DNA of 64,000 bases from Flavobacterium endoglycinae (GTDB lineage: Bacteria; Bacteroidota; Bacteroidia; Flavobacteriales; Flavobacteriaceae), in NCBI RefSeq assembly GCF_017352115.1, contig NZ_CP071448.1, positions 2,937,001 to 3,001,000 of the forward strand. Direction: 5' to 3'. Below the pieces are notes generated by a model. That model was not told where the DNA came from. It saw only the letters and a list, made by a program, of their open reading frames with translations, and searched no databases. The first letter of the stretch is position 1; every line of letters begins with the position of its first letter. Position numbers and translations under genes: made by a program. Shown in pieces: positions 51,905 to 59,795 of the stretch.

Positions 51905-52360
51905 CTATAAAGGTTTAGAAATATTTTTGTGAATAGTATGCAAACTAAATTCCGTAACAGCAGATAACACTAAAATAGGTAAAATAGAGTATGAAATTGT
52001 ATGTTGTATTTCTTCGCTAAATGTATAAGTGCTCCAAGAAGATTCGCGGTCTACAAAAATGACATAATTCCAGAAAAACCAAACTGCAATTAAAAACAGA
52101 AGTTGTAGGCTGTTTTTCCAATAGACATTTTTGATCAATGAAAGAATAAGCAATACAATGATTAAAAATACAGTGGTGAAAATAGAAATAAAATTGACAT
52201 CGCTAGAAAAAGAACAATCAAGACATCCGCTCGATATTTTTTCGGAAAAACTTCTCATTGCCCAATACATTTCTAAGTAAGTAGCTGTAAACAAAAGTAT
52301 TGCTATTAAAGTGTATTTCTTTAAAAGATGAATGGTTTTATTTGAAAACGGTTGGCTCAT
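51905..52360 (-). CDS. Small four-helix membrane protein of unknown function
   Basis: A 151-residue protein with about four transmembrane helices (near 14-33, 55-75, 84-101 and 120-140) and a Cys pair in SGCLDCSF. No family recognised. It starts the minus-strand group that runs down to 49609. Confidence 0.7.
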   Translation of the reverse strand: MSQPFSNKTIHLLKKYTLIAILLFTATYLEMYWAMRSFSEKISSGCLDCSFSSDVNFISIFTTVFLIIVLLILSLIKNVYWKNSLQLLFLIAVWFFWNYVIFVDRESSWSTYTFSEEIQHTISYSILPILVLSAVTEFSLHTIHKNISKPL

Positions 52361-52540
52361 TTGAAAATCTTCGGTAATATTTGTTTACAATTCACACAAA
52401 AATATAAAACATTTCTTAAAGAAATATCCTTCAAAAATTATAATGGTTTTAAAACGAAATATAATCAGAAAAGATATGCTTAACCTTTTGATAATATGAT
52501 CTATAGGTTAATTTTTTACTTTTAATAAAAAATATAATTT

Positions 52541-52717
52541 ATGGATATCAATTGGACTATAATAGGGATAGTAGCTGCACTGGTAATTATTTTGGTTGTT
52601 CTAACGGTTAGAAAAAATCAGAAAGAAAAAAAGAAACTAACAGACTTGCTGAATAACGATTTCAAAAAAACTGAGGAATATGAGGTGAATGCTGAGGATT
52701 CGGCAAATGAGAAATAG
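52541..52717 (+). CDS. 58-residue membrane protein
   Basis: A small ORF encoding MDINWTIIGIVAALVIILVV, then LTVRKNQKEKKKL, then an acidic tail (KKTEEYEVNAEDSANEK). One N-terminal helix with a basic cytoplasmic flank and an acidic end is visible. Its layout resembles many single-pass flavobacterial small proteins. A terminator follows. Confidence 0.7.
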   Translation: MDINWTIIGIVAALVIILVVLTVRKNQKEKKKLTDLLNNDFKKTEEYEVNAEDSANEK

Positions 52718-52741
52718 CAATCATAATTTCAATAAAAAGAT

Positions 52742-52773
52742 AAACCCTTGTAAATTTTACTTTACAAGGGTTT
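52742..52773. terminator. Terminator between the 58-residue gene and the tRNA
   Basis: AAACCCTTGTAAA (52742-52754) pairs with TTTACAAGGGTTT (52761-52773), loop of 6. It is bidirectional. Confidence 0.88.
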
Positions 52774-52782
52774 TTATTTTGG

Positions 52783-52856
52783 TGGAGAATACCGGATTCG
52801 AACCGGTCGCCTCTACGCTGCCAGCGTAGCGCTCTAGCCAAATGAGCTAATCCCCC
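52783..52856 (-). tRNA. tRNA-Ala (GGC)
   Basis: On the minus strand a 74-base cloverleaf starts GGGGGAT and ends ATTCTCC. The G3-U70 pair, the identity element of tRNA-Ala, is present. The anticodon loop CTGGCAG gives anticodon GGC. The T arm ACCGG/CCGGT is intact. The next bases read CCA, which may be encoded. Confidence 0.94.
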
Positions 52857-52869
52857 TGATTTTGTTTTG

Positions 52870-52944
52870 TTGAGAATACTGGATTTGAACAGTCGCCTTC
52901 CCGATTTTTCATCGGGACGCTCTAGCCAAATGAGCTAATCCCCC
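52870..52944 (-). pseudogene. Degenerate tRNA-Ala copy
   Basis: On the minus strand the first 27 bases are identical to the tRNA-Ala at 52783-52856. The anticodon arm is replaced by a 19-base hairpin (TCCCGAT-GAAAA-ATCGGGA) with no proper anticodon loop. The T stem has lost a pair, and the acceptor C72 is changed to A. It cannot work as a normal tRNA. Confidence 0.75.
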
Positions 52945-53051
52945 AAAATGGTCATAACAAATAAAATCAATTAATTGTCAAAAAACAAATTTCGCAGCGT
53001 TTCAGGAGAATTATTTTTCAAAAGCGTAACTTTACCTTTAAATCTATTTTT

Positions 53052-53816
53052 ATGAGTTTAGAAAATCTAAATGGAAGTTTAGAAACTTCTTTTCAAAATA
53101 CAATTGCAACAGTACAATTTGGGCATCCTGCCAGCAATTCTTTTCCACGTCAATTATTGGATAAACTTACGGCAGAGATTAATTCGTTGAGCCGAAATGA
53201 AACCGTATCTGTTATTGTTTTAAAGAGCGAAGGAGCTAAGGCTTTTTGTTCTGGCGCTTCGTTTGATGAACTTTTGCAGGTTGAAAATGAAGAAGAGGGA
53301 AAAGAGTTTTTTTCTGGTTTTGCTCATTTACTCAATGCAATGCGCAATTGCAGTAAATTAATAATCGGACGTGTTCAAGGAAAAGCCGTTGGAGGAGGAG
53401 TAGGGATTATATCGGCCTGTGATTATGTTTTTGCTGCGAAAGAAAGCGATGTAAAATTATCAGAACTCGCCATCGGAATTGGACCTTTTGTAATTGAACC
53501 CGCCGTTTCCAGAAAAATTGGCAAAACAGCAATGACCGAAATGACGCTGGCGCCACACCAATGGAAATCTGCAGAATGGGCTTTTCAAAAAGGGCTTTTC
53601 TCAGTTTTATGCGAATTGTCTGTTTTAGATGCTGAGGTTGAAAGTTATGCTCAAAAACTAAGTTCATACAATCCCGAAGCTTTACACGAAATGAAAAAGA
53701 TCATTTGGGAAGGAACTGAAACTTGGGAATCGCTTTTATTCGAACGTGCCGCCATTACAGGAAAATTAGTTTTGTCTGATTTTACAAGAACGGCTTTATT
53801 ACAATTTAAAAAATAA
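53052..53816 (+). CDS. Enoyl-CoA hydratase/isomerase family protein
   Basis: A 254-residue crotonase-fold protein. The oxyanion-hole segments are AKAFCSGASFDELLQ and GRVQGKAVGGGVGIISACDYVFAAKES. Catalytic acidic residues near ELAIGIGPF are visible in the family position. Candidate roles are beta-oxidation or branched-chain amino acid breakdown (methylglutaconyl-CoA hydratase type). The substrate is not certain. Confidence 0.88.
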   Translation: MSLENLNGSLETSFQNTIATVQFGHPASNSFPRQLLDKLTAEINSLSRNETVSVIVLKSEGAKAFCSGASFDELLQVENEEEGKEFFSGFAHLLNAMRNCSKLIIGRVQGKAVGGGVGIISACDYVFAAKESDVKLSELAIGIGPFVIEPAVSRKIGKTAMTEMTLAPHQWKSAEWAFQKGLFSVLCELSVLDAEVESYAQKLSSYNPEALHEMKKIIWEGTETWESLLFERAAITGKLVLSDFTRTALLQFKK

Positions 53817-53830
53817 TCTTTGGATAAGAT

Positions 53831-53924
53831 CCTGCAAGGTTTTCAAAACCTTGTAGGTTTTTGATTATTACAATAGAAAATTAAATACATTAATATACCT
53901 ACAAAGTTTTAAAAACCTTGCAGG
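53831..53924. repeat. CCTGCAAGGTTTT inverted repeat
   Basis: Left unit (53831-53857), itself a near-palindrome, and right unit (53898-53924, also near-palindromic) surround a 40-base AT-rich core. The arms share CCTGCAAGG/CCTTGCAGG. No gene is inside. It is one of the common intergenic repeats of flavobacteria. Confidence 0.8.
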
Positions 53925-53939
53925 ATAAAAAAAAATAAA

Positions 53940-54116
53940 ATGAAACTCATTTCCCTATTCCAAAACGTAGACGTTGCGGAAAAAATTAAAAATGCTCCAG
54001 ACAGCGGTTATCAAATAGGCGTTTTGATTGGATCTTTTATTCCGTTTGTTATTTTAATCGGGATTGCTTACTGGCTGTATAACCGTGCTAAAAAAAGAGA
54101 TGAAAACGGTTATTAA
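53940..54116 (+). CDS. 58-residue single-pass membrane protein
   Basis: A small ORF that starts MKLISLFQNVDVAEKIKNAP and has one hydrophobic helix (IGVLIGSFIPFVILIGIAYW) and a basic end (RAKKRDENGY). It is upstream of queD with 33 bases between. A repeat lies just in front. It looks like a genuine small membrane protein; function unknown. Confidence 0.7.
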   Translation: MKLISLFQNVDVAEKIKNAPDSGYQIGVLIGSFIPFVILIGIAYWLYNRAKKRDENGY

Positions 54117-54149
54117 TTTGTAAATTTGCAAGCTTAAAATTAAAAATCG

Positions 54150-54602
54150 ATGAGTAATATCAGAATTACAAAACAATTTAGTTTCGAAACCGGTCACGCG
54201 TTGTACGGTTACGACGGAAAATGCAAAAATGTTCACGGGCACAGTTATAAATTATCAGTAACTGTTATTGGTTCTCCAATTACGGATCGATCGAATGTGA
54301 AATTCGGAATGGTGATTGATTTTTCGGATCTAAAGAAGATTGTAAAAGAAGAAATCGTCGATCAGTTTGATCACGCAACTGTTTTCAATCAGACTACACC
54401 GCATGTTGAACTGGCAAATGAATTAAAAAACCGCGGTCATCATGTCATTTTAGTAGATTATCAGCCAACCAGCGAAAATATGGTGGTTGATTTTGCAGAA
54501 AGAATCATGGCACGTTTACCAAAAGGAATTTCTCTTTTCTCACTAAAACTTCAAGAAACCGAATCTTCATTTGCAGAATGGTACGCTTCTGATAATTTAT
54601 AA
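54150..54602 (+). CDS. queD: 6-carboxy-5,6,7,8-tetrahydropterin synthase
   Basis: A 150-residue PTPS-fold enzyme of queuosine (7-deazaguanine) synthesis. Zinc ligands are His in FETGHALYG and the HGH pair in CKNVHGHSYKL; the catalytic Cys is the one in KCKNVHGH. The Asp/His region FDHATVFNQ and the Glu in KLQETESSFAEW complete the active site. It has the normal length. Other queuosine genes are not in the window. Confidence 0.93.
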   Translation: MSNIRITKQFSFETGHALYGYDGKCKNVHGHSYKLSVTVIGSPITDRSNVKFGMVIDFSDLKKIVKEEIVDQFDHATVFNQTTPHVELANELKNRGHHVILVDYQPTSENMVVDFAERIMARLPKGISLFSLKLQETESSFAEWYASDNL

Positions 54603-54606
54603 TTAA

Positions 54607-54698
54607 GTTAGAAGTTAAATGTTAAAAGTTAAAGGTTATAACCGAAAACGAGTAACACTACACTTCTAACTCATAACTCCCAACGTATAACTTCTAAC
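54607..54698. repeat. GTTAGAAGTTA inverted repeat, related to the sdh-gap repeat
   Basis: GTTAGAAGTTA (54607-54617) is exactly inverted at 54688-54698. The inner parts (GTTAAAAGTTAAAGGTTATAAC and CTAACTCATAACTCCC-like) resemble the arms around the four-helix-bundle gene at 1923-2356. This copy encloses no gene. Confidence 0.7.
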
Positions 54699-54704
54699 CC
54701 ATCT

Positions 54705-55448
54705 ATGAAAAAAATATATTTTGCTTCAGATCAGCATTTTGGTGCGCCAACTCCTGAATTGAGTTTACCCCGTGAAAAGAAATTCGTGGCTTGGCTGGAT
54801 GAGGTTAAAGAAGATGCCGAAGCCATTTTTTTGTTAGGAGATTTATTTGATTTTTGGTTTGAATATAAAACAGTTGTTCCAAAGGGTTTTGTGCGCATTT
54901 TAGGAAAACTGGCTGAAATTCGTGACAGCGGAATTCCGATTTATTTCTTTGTTGGAAATCATGATTTGTGGATGAATGATTATTTCGAAACTGAATTGAA
55001 TATTCCAGTCTATCATGATAATAAAGAATTTACCTTTAACGGAAAAACGTTTTTAATTGGTCACGGAGATGGAAAAGGACCTGGTGATAAAGGATACAAA
55101 AGAATGAAAAAAGTCTTTACCAATCCGTTTTCAAAATGGCTTTTCCGCTGGCTTCATCCTGACGTTGGCGTAAGTTTAGCCCAATATTTATCGGTTAAAA
55201 ACAAATTGATTTCTGGCGATGAAGACATTAAGTTTTTAGGCGAAGAAAAAGAATGGCTGATTTTGTACGCTAAGCGAAAGCTGGAAACCAAACACTATAA
55301 TTATTTTGTCTTTGGACATCGACATCTGCCAATGATTCGTCAAGTTGGTGAAAATTCCGAATATGTTAATTTAGGCGATTGGATTGGTTATTTTACGTAC
55401 GGCGTTTTTGATGGTGAAAAATTTGAAATTAAAGAATACAAAAAATAA
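54705..55448 (+). CDS. lpxH: UDP-2,3-diacylglucosamine diphosphatase
   Basis: A 247-residue calcineurin-type phosphoesterase that makes lipid X in lipid A synthesis. Metal motifs are SDQHFGAP, GDLFDFWFE, GNHDLWM, GHGDGKGPGDKGYK and FGHRHLPM. It ends one base before the minus-strand cytochrome gene. Its closest known work is at the inner membrane, cytoplasmic side. Confidence 0.93.
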   Translation: MKKIYFASDQHFGAPTPELSLPREKKFVAWLDEVKEDAEAIFLLGDLFDFWFEYKTVVPKGFVRILGKLAEIRDSGIPIYFFVGNHDLWMNDYFETELNIPVYHDNKEFTFNGKTFLIGHGDGKGPGDKGYKRMKKVFTNPFSKWLFRWLHPDVGVSLAQYLSVKNKLISGDEDIKFLGEEKEWLILYAKRKLETKHYNYFVFGHRHLPMIRQVGENSEYVNLGDWIGYFTYGVFDGEKFEIKEYKK

Positions 55449-56660
55449 TTACTTTTTCGCATTTGGATAAATCCCAATTTTATGCGTTCTCAAAATATAA
55501 TTCGATAATTGTTTGCTGTTTGAAAGCTGAAAACTAATCGCATTTGATGATTTTTTCGGCATGTGGCATTCAATACAATTACTGGCCATTAACTTCTCAG
55601 GCATTATTTTTAAAGTCGTTTCGTTGTGTTGTAATCCTTGGTGACAACTCATACAGATTTTTGAATACGAAGCCATACTTTTAGAAGCATTTTCATGTGG
55701 ATTGTGGCATGTAATACAATCCATTTTTTGACTGTTGGCAAAACATTTACTTTGCGCCATTAATCGAAATTGATTTCCATGCACATCAAATTGAGTGGTA
55801 TCGTTTATACTTCTTGTTTCACGGAAATAATCAGATAAATGATCTCCGGGTTTAAAATCAAAACGAGATTTTAATTTCATACCATCGTTTCCTGCATGAC
55901 AAAGCGCACAGGCGTCTAGTTTTTGTTCTCTGCTTAAAGTTTTAAAACTCGTAATGTTATTGGCAACTTTTACGTTTGGATTTTTTAAATGAAATTCAAC
56001 GTGTTTTTTAGCTGGACCATGGCAGCGCTCACAGTCAATTCCGTACACAATTGTTTTTTTGTCTACAACATCTTCAACTTCCATCGACATAAAATTTCGG
56101 TCTGCCGAGCTTTGATTAAGTGCTCTGGAACTAATATTGGAACTATGGCAAGCATAACAATCCTTAACTACCATTCGGTCAAAATAAGGTTTGTCGGCAG
56201 GAAAACCTGGACTTGTAGCCCAATTGTTTATAGAATGGTAAAAAGATACTGGAAGTTCGTAGGTATTGTTGTTTTTCCAGTAAACAGAAGTTTGCGCGTG
56301 TTTGGTTCCAAAAACGATTTCAAATTTATATCTCGCTGTTTCTTTGCCGTTTTTATATAAAACCTGATACAAACTATCGCCATCTTTTTCCATGACTAGT
56401 TTGGTGTCTTTATCGTAAATGAAAGTATGATTTTTCGAATCGAAATCGCCAGAAACATTTCCTAAAATAGCTGGCGCCGTCGCTTTAAAATGCGAACTTT
56501 TGAAAGCCATTTCAGATTGCACTTTATGGCATTGAATACAGCTTTCAGATCCTGCATAATCAGTTCCGCGAGGATCAATATATTCTTCAGATTTATTATT
56601 GCAGCTGACAAAGAGAATTGCCAGAAGTGCTAAGGTTAGTCGAAATACAGCTTTTTTCAT
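55449..56660 (-). CDS. Seven-haem c-type cytochrome lipoprotein
   Basis: A 403-residue lipoprotein (MKKAVFRLTLALLAILFVSC). Seven CxxCH motifs are visible: CIQCH, CYACH, CERCH, CALCH, CITCH, CMSCH and CIECH. The first is close to the N-terminus and the last near residue 370. The layout resembles cytochrome c-554-like or NrfB-like electron carriers, probably at the outer face of the inner membrane or on the outer membrane. The electron partner is unknown. It abuts lpxH tail to tail. Confidence 0.9.
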   Translation of the reverse strand: MKKAVFRLTLALLAILFVSCNNKSEEYIDPRGTDYAGSESCIQCHKVQSEMAFKSSHFKATAPAILGNVSGDFDSKNHTFIYDKDTKLVMEKDGDSLYQVLYKNGKETARYKFEIVFGTKHAQTSVYWKNNNTYELPVSFYHSINNWATSPGFPADKPYFDRMVVKDCYACHSSNISSRALNQSSADRNFMSMEVEDVVDKKTIVYGIDCERCHGPAKKHVEFHLKNPNVKVANNITSFKTLSREQKLDACALCHAGNDGMKLKSRFDFKPGDHLSDYFRETRSINDTTQFDVHGNQFRLMAQSKCFANSQKMDCITCHNPHENASKSMASYSKICMSCHQGLQHNETTLKIMPEKLMASNCIECHMPKKSSNAISFQLSNSKQLSNYILRTHKIGIYPNAKK

Positions 56661-56743
56661 TGCTGTAAATATACTTTTTTTTGAATGGAATCAAAATATA
56701 TTTCAATAATGAAAAAATGTTGTTAAAATATTTGCAATACTTC

Positions 56744-57100
56744 TTAATTCATCCCAACGCCATACACATATTCGTCAAGTTCGATTTTAAATAAAGAACC
56801 TTCGACCAAATCTTTAATCGATTTTAATTCGGTCATCGAAACAGCTAAATCTATTGAATTACATGGTGTTTTCAATAAAAATTTATGACAAGAATATTTC
56901 ATTTCGCAGGCTTCACAACATGTGTTTTCAATCATGCTATCTTCTATTAAATCACAAAAATGATTCAATTCTTGAATGGTGAAGTAAAAACCTGTTTCCT
57001 TAAAAACCAATTGTACTTTATCGAGAATTGGCTGACTGTTTTGTTTCCAGTAAAAGGCTATTCCAAAATTGTTATGATATATTTGCTCTATTTCTCTCAT
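56744..57100 (-). CDS. Cysteine-rich protein of unknown function
   Basis: A 118-residue protein with a helical N-terminus and a Cys/His cluster (CCEACEMKYSCHKFLLKTPC) in the middle. No family known to me. It lies upstream of the cytochrome gene on the same strand with an 83-base gap, and may be separate. The Cys cluster suggests metal binding. Confidence 0.65.
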   Translation of the reverse strand: MREIEQIYHNNFGIAFYWKQNSQPILDKVQLVFKETGFYFTIQELNHFCDLIEDSMIENTCCEACEMKYSCHKFLLKTPCNSIDLAVSMTELKSIKDLVEGSLFKIELDEYVYGVGMN

Positions 57101-57354
57101 CGTAAATCCTTTTATTTCAACAAATATAAATATTATTTATATTAATTCTAAATAAAAAAATCATAAAAGTTTGAAAAACTTTTTCACTCGCCAATGCATT
57201 ATAAGAGCTAAAAAGTTTGGATTTGTTGCGTAAGATGAGGTAGAAATGATTTAGTTCGTCTCTTATTGAGTTTAATTCATTCTAGTGAATTAGAAAAGAT
57301 TTTAAAAGTCCGCTTTTTGAAATGAATTTATATTTTTTATAGGGTTAAAAAAGA
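57101..57354. other. Gap without a gene
   Basis: About 250 AT-rich bases. I see no coding region, RNA gene or clear repeat. Confidence 0.4.
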
Positions 57355-58269
57355 TTATTTCAGCCAATTTTTTAGGTTGGAAAGAAATGCTGCCTGTTGG
57401 TCAACAAATAGATAATGCGAGCAATTATCAAGGAAAGCAAAGTGTTTTTCGCCCGTTATTGCTTTCATAGAATTAATTTGTGCTGATGAAAAAATGCCAT
57501 CATCCTTTCCGTAAATTCCATAAATAGGAACTCCAGCAGTTTTGATTTTCTTTAAAAAAGGTCTGCTGTCGATATTGTTTTGTTTTTCGTTTTGATAAAA
57601 AATTAATGGAGCATTTTTATTTCGAATGTTGGTCTTGTAAAATTCTCCAGCTTCATAATCCGCGTATAGTTTTTTAGATGCTGCAGTTGGATTTGGCATT
57701 TTAAAAAAGCCATTTTCTCCAGCAAGTCCGTAACATCCTTTTCTATATTCGGCAGAATTTTTATTTAGATTCTCTACAATACTGATTTTCTTCAATTGTT
57801 CAGAATCGTTACTGTACTTTTTCTTCAATGTATATAAAATATGATCGTAGGTTTCTTGTTGCGAAAACAAAGCACCAGCCAAAACCAAAGCGCTCACATT
57901 TTGCGGATATTTATTGGTGTAAAGTGTCGCAACCAAACCGCCAAAACTATGACCTAGAATAATTGCTTTCTTTAAATGATGTGTTGCATAAATCGAATTT
58001 AGATCTTGAAAAGCTTCTTCGAAAGTAAATTTCGCATCTGGATCTGCAGATCTTCCTTCACCTCTTCGATCGTAAGCAATTACATAAAAACCTAAATCGG
58101 CTAGTTTTTGAGCCGTGGTTCCTTCAAACAAAGTCGCATTGCCGCTTGGTCCGCCGTGAATAAAAATTATGGTTTTATTCTTTTCGTTTCCGTAAGTTTT
58201 GATGTAAAGGTTTTGCCCTTTCGCGAAAAGCGAAATAGTAAGAAATAAAGCAGTTGCTAATACTTTCAT
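57355..58269 (-). CDS. Exported alpha/beta hydrolase (proline iminopeptidase-like)
   Basis: A 304-residue protein with a signal peptide (MKVLATALFLTISLFAKGQ). It has HGGPSG for the oxyanion region, GHSFGGLVA for the nucleophile and a C-terminal His in FLDNCSHYLFVDQ. The HGGPG-type motif recalls proline iminopeptidases. Likely a periplasmic peptidase or esterase. Confidence 0.88.
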   Translation of the reverse strand: MKVLATALFLTISLFAKGQNLYIKTYGNEKNKTIIFIHGGPSGNATLFEGTTAQKLADLGFYVIAYDRRGEGRSADPDAKFTFEEAFQDLNSIYATHHLKKAIILGHSFGGLVATLYTNKYPQNVSALVLAGALFSQQETYDHILYTLKKKYSNDSEQLKKISIVENLNKNSAEYRKGCYGLAGENGFFKMPNPTAASKKLYADYEAGEFYKTNIRNKNAPLIFYQNEKQNNIDSRPFLKKIKTAGVPIYGIYGKDDGIFSSAQINSMKAITGEKHFAFLDNCSHYLFVDQQAAFLSNLKNWLK

Positions 58270-58328
58270 TTATATAGATTGAAATTCTTTGATAAATTTA
58301 TATTTAACCTGTTGGATGAAAATTTTTT

Positions 58329-58463
58329 AACACATAGAAACATAGCCTTTAGAGAATCAATAAAAGTATTTCGCTTAGAATATTGCATATAGAACTATGT
58401 GTTAAAGCTTGCTTTTTCTATAATCTTAATCAAAAGCAATAAAAATCTATGTTTCTGTGTGTT
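58329..58463. repeat. AACACATAGAAACATAG inverted repeat
   Basis: 17-base arms (58329-58345 and 58447-58463) with one mismatch, around a 101-base core that also contains an inner inverted TAGAACTATGTGTTAAAG-like segment. No gene is inside; it separates the hydrolase and the MFS gene. Confidence 0.75.
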
Positions 58464-58511
58464 TAAATTAAATTTTGTTCCATTCCACCTAAAGGGTTTA
58501 ATAAAATTAAT

Positions 58512-59795
58512 TTACTCCAATTTATGGTGTTCATCCATATCTCTTTTCAAATCTAAGTTTCTAAAGGTTGGCGATTTTAAAGCAGTAACGATTACTGTTA
58601 AAAGCGTAACACTTCCTCCAAAAACAACTGATGTTACAACGCCCATCAACTTAGCCGTTGCACCACTTTCAAAAGCACCTAATTCGTTTGAAGATCCAAC
58701 AAAAATGGAGTTAACGGCACCAACGCGTCCGCGCATATGATCTGGAGTTTTAAGCTGTAAAATAGTCTGACGGATTACCACAGAAATTCCATCAGCCAAT
58801 CCGCTTAAAAATAAGGCGAAAACAGAAAGCCAGAAATAAGTCGATAATCCAAATAAGATGATTGATAAACCAAAAACAAAAATGGCAATTAAAAGTTTCT
58901 TTCCAGCATTTTCATACAAAGGCACATAGGCCGAAACTAACATCGTAATAAAAGCACCCACAGCAGGAGCAGCTCTTAAAATGCCGAAACCTTCAGGACC
59001 TACTTTTAAGATGTCTTGTGCAAAAACGGGCAATAGTGCAACGGCTCCTCCAAAAAGTACCGCAATCATATCTAGTGATAATGCGCCCAAAACAATTTTG
59101 TTTTTAAATACAAATGTCAAACCTTCCATAAGACTATCTTTTATAGATTCTCCCATTTTCGGGTTTATAATTGGCTTTTGGCTGATTTGTGATAAGGCAA
59201 TTAACGAAAGAATCGAAAATCCAAAAACCAAACACATAGACCAATGAACACCAATCCAGTTGATAGAGAATCCGGCCAAAGCTGGTCCCATAACAGCTCC
59301 AATCTGCCATACCGAACTGCTCCAAGTTGCAGCATTTGGATATACTTTTTTAGGAATAATTAATGATAAAAGAGAGAAGATCGTTGGTCCCATAAAAGAA
59401 CGTACGATTCCGCCAAAAAACACAAGAGTATAAATTGAATATAAAATGTAATCTTTAGAGAAATCACCCACTACTTTTGGCCAAGTCAATAAGAAAAGAC
59501 CAAAACTAATTACTGAGAATCCTAAAATACATTTTACCAATAAGCTTTTCTTTTCTCTTTGGTCTACAATATGTCCTGCAAACAAAGACATTGAAACCGC
59601 AGGAATGATTTCCATTAAGCCAATAATTCCTAAAGAAAGTGGGTTTTTGGTTAAACTATACACTTCCCATTCTATAACAATAAACTGCATAGACCAAGCA
59701 AAAACCATAGCAAAACGCAATAGTAAAAAAACGTTGAATTCTCGGTAACGAAGTGCCTGATAAGGATCTGGTTTGGCTGATTTAATCTCTTCCAT
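58512..59795 (-). CDS. MFS transporter
   Basis: A 427-residue membrane protein with about 12 transmembrane segments. Features of the family seen here include a first-loop GIIGLMEIIPAVSMSLFAGHIVDQREKK and the seventh-to-eighth linker with APAVGAFITM. Drug efflux or uptake of a small solute is likely; the substrate is unknown. Its start overlaps the recJ stop by 14 bases, so the two are coupled. Confidence 0.9.
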   Translation of the reverse strand: MEEIKSAKPDPYQALRYREFNVFLLLRFAMVFAWSMQFIVIEWEVYSLTKNPLSLGIIGLMEIIPAVSMSLFAGHIVDQREKKSLLVKCILGFSVISFGLFLLTWPKVVGDFSKDYILYSIYTLVFFGGIVRSFMGPTIFSLLSLIIPKKVYPNAATWSSSVWQIGAVMGPALAGFSINWIGVHWSMCLVFGFSILSLIALSQISQKPIINPKMGESIKDSLMEGLTFVFKNKIVLGALSLDMIAVLFGGAVALLPVFAQDILKVGPEGFGILRAAPAVGAFITMLVSAYVPLYENAGKKLLIAIFVFGLSIILFGLSTYFWLSVFALFLSGLADGISVVIRQTILQLKTPDHMRGRVGAVNSIFVGSSNELGAFESGATAKLMGVVTSVVFGGSVTLLTVIVTALKSPTFRNLDLKRDMDEHHKLE

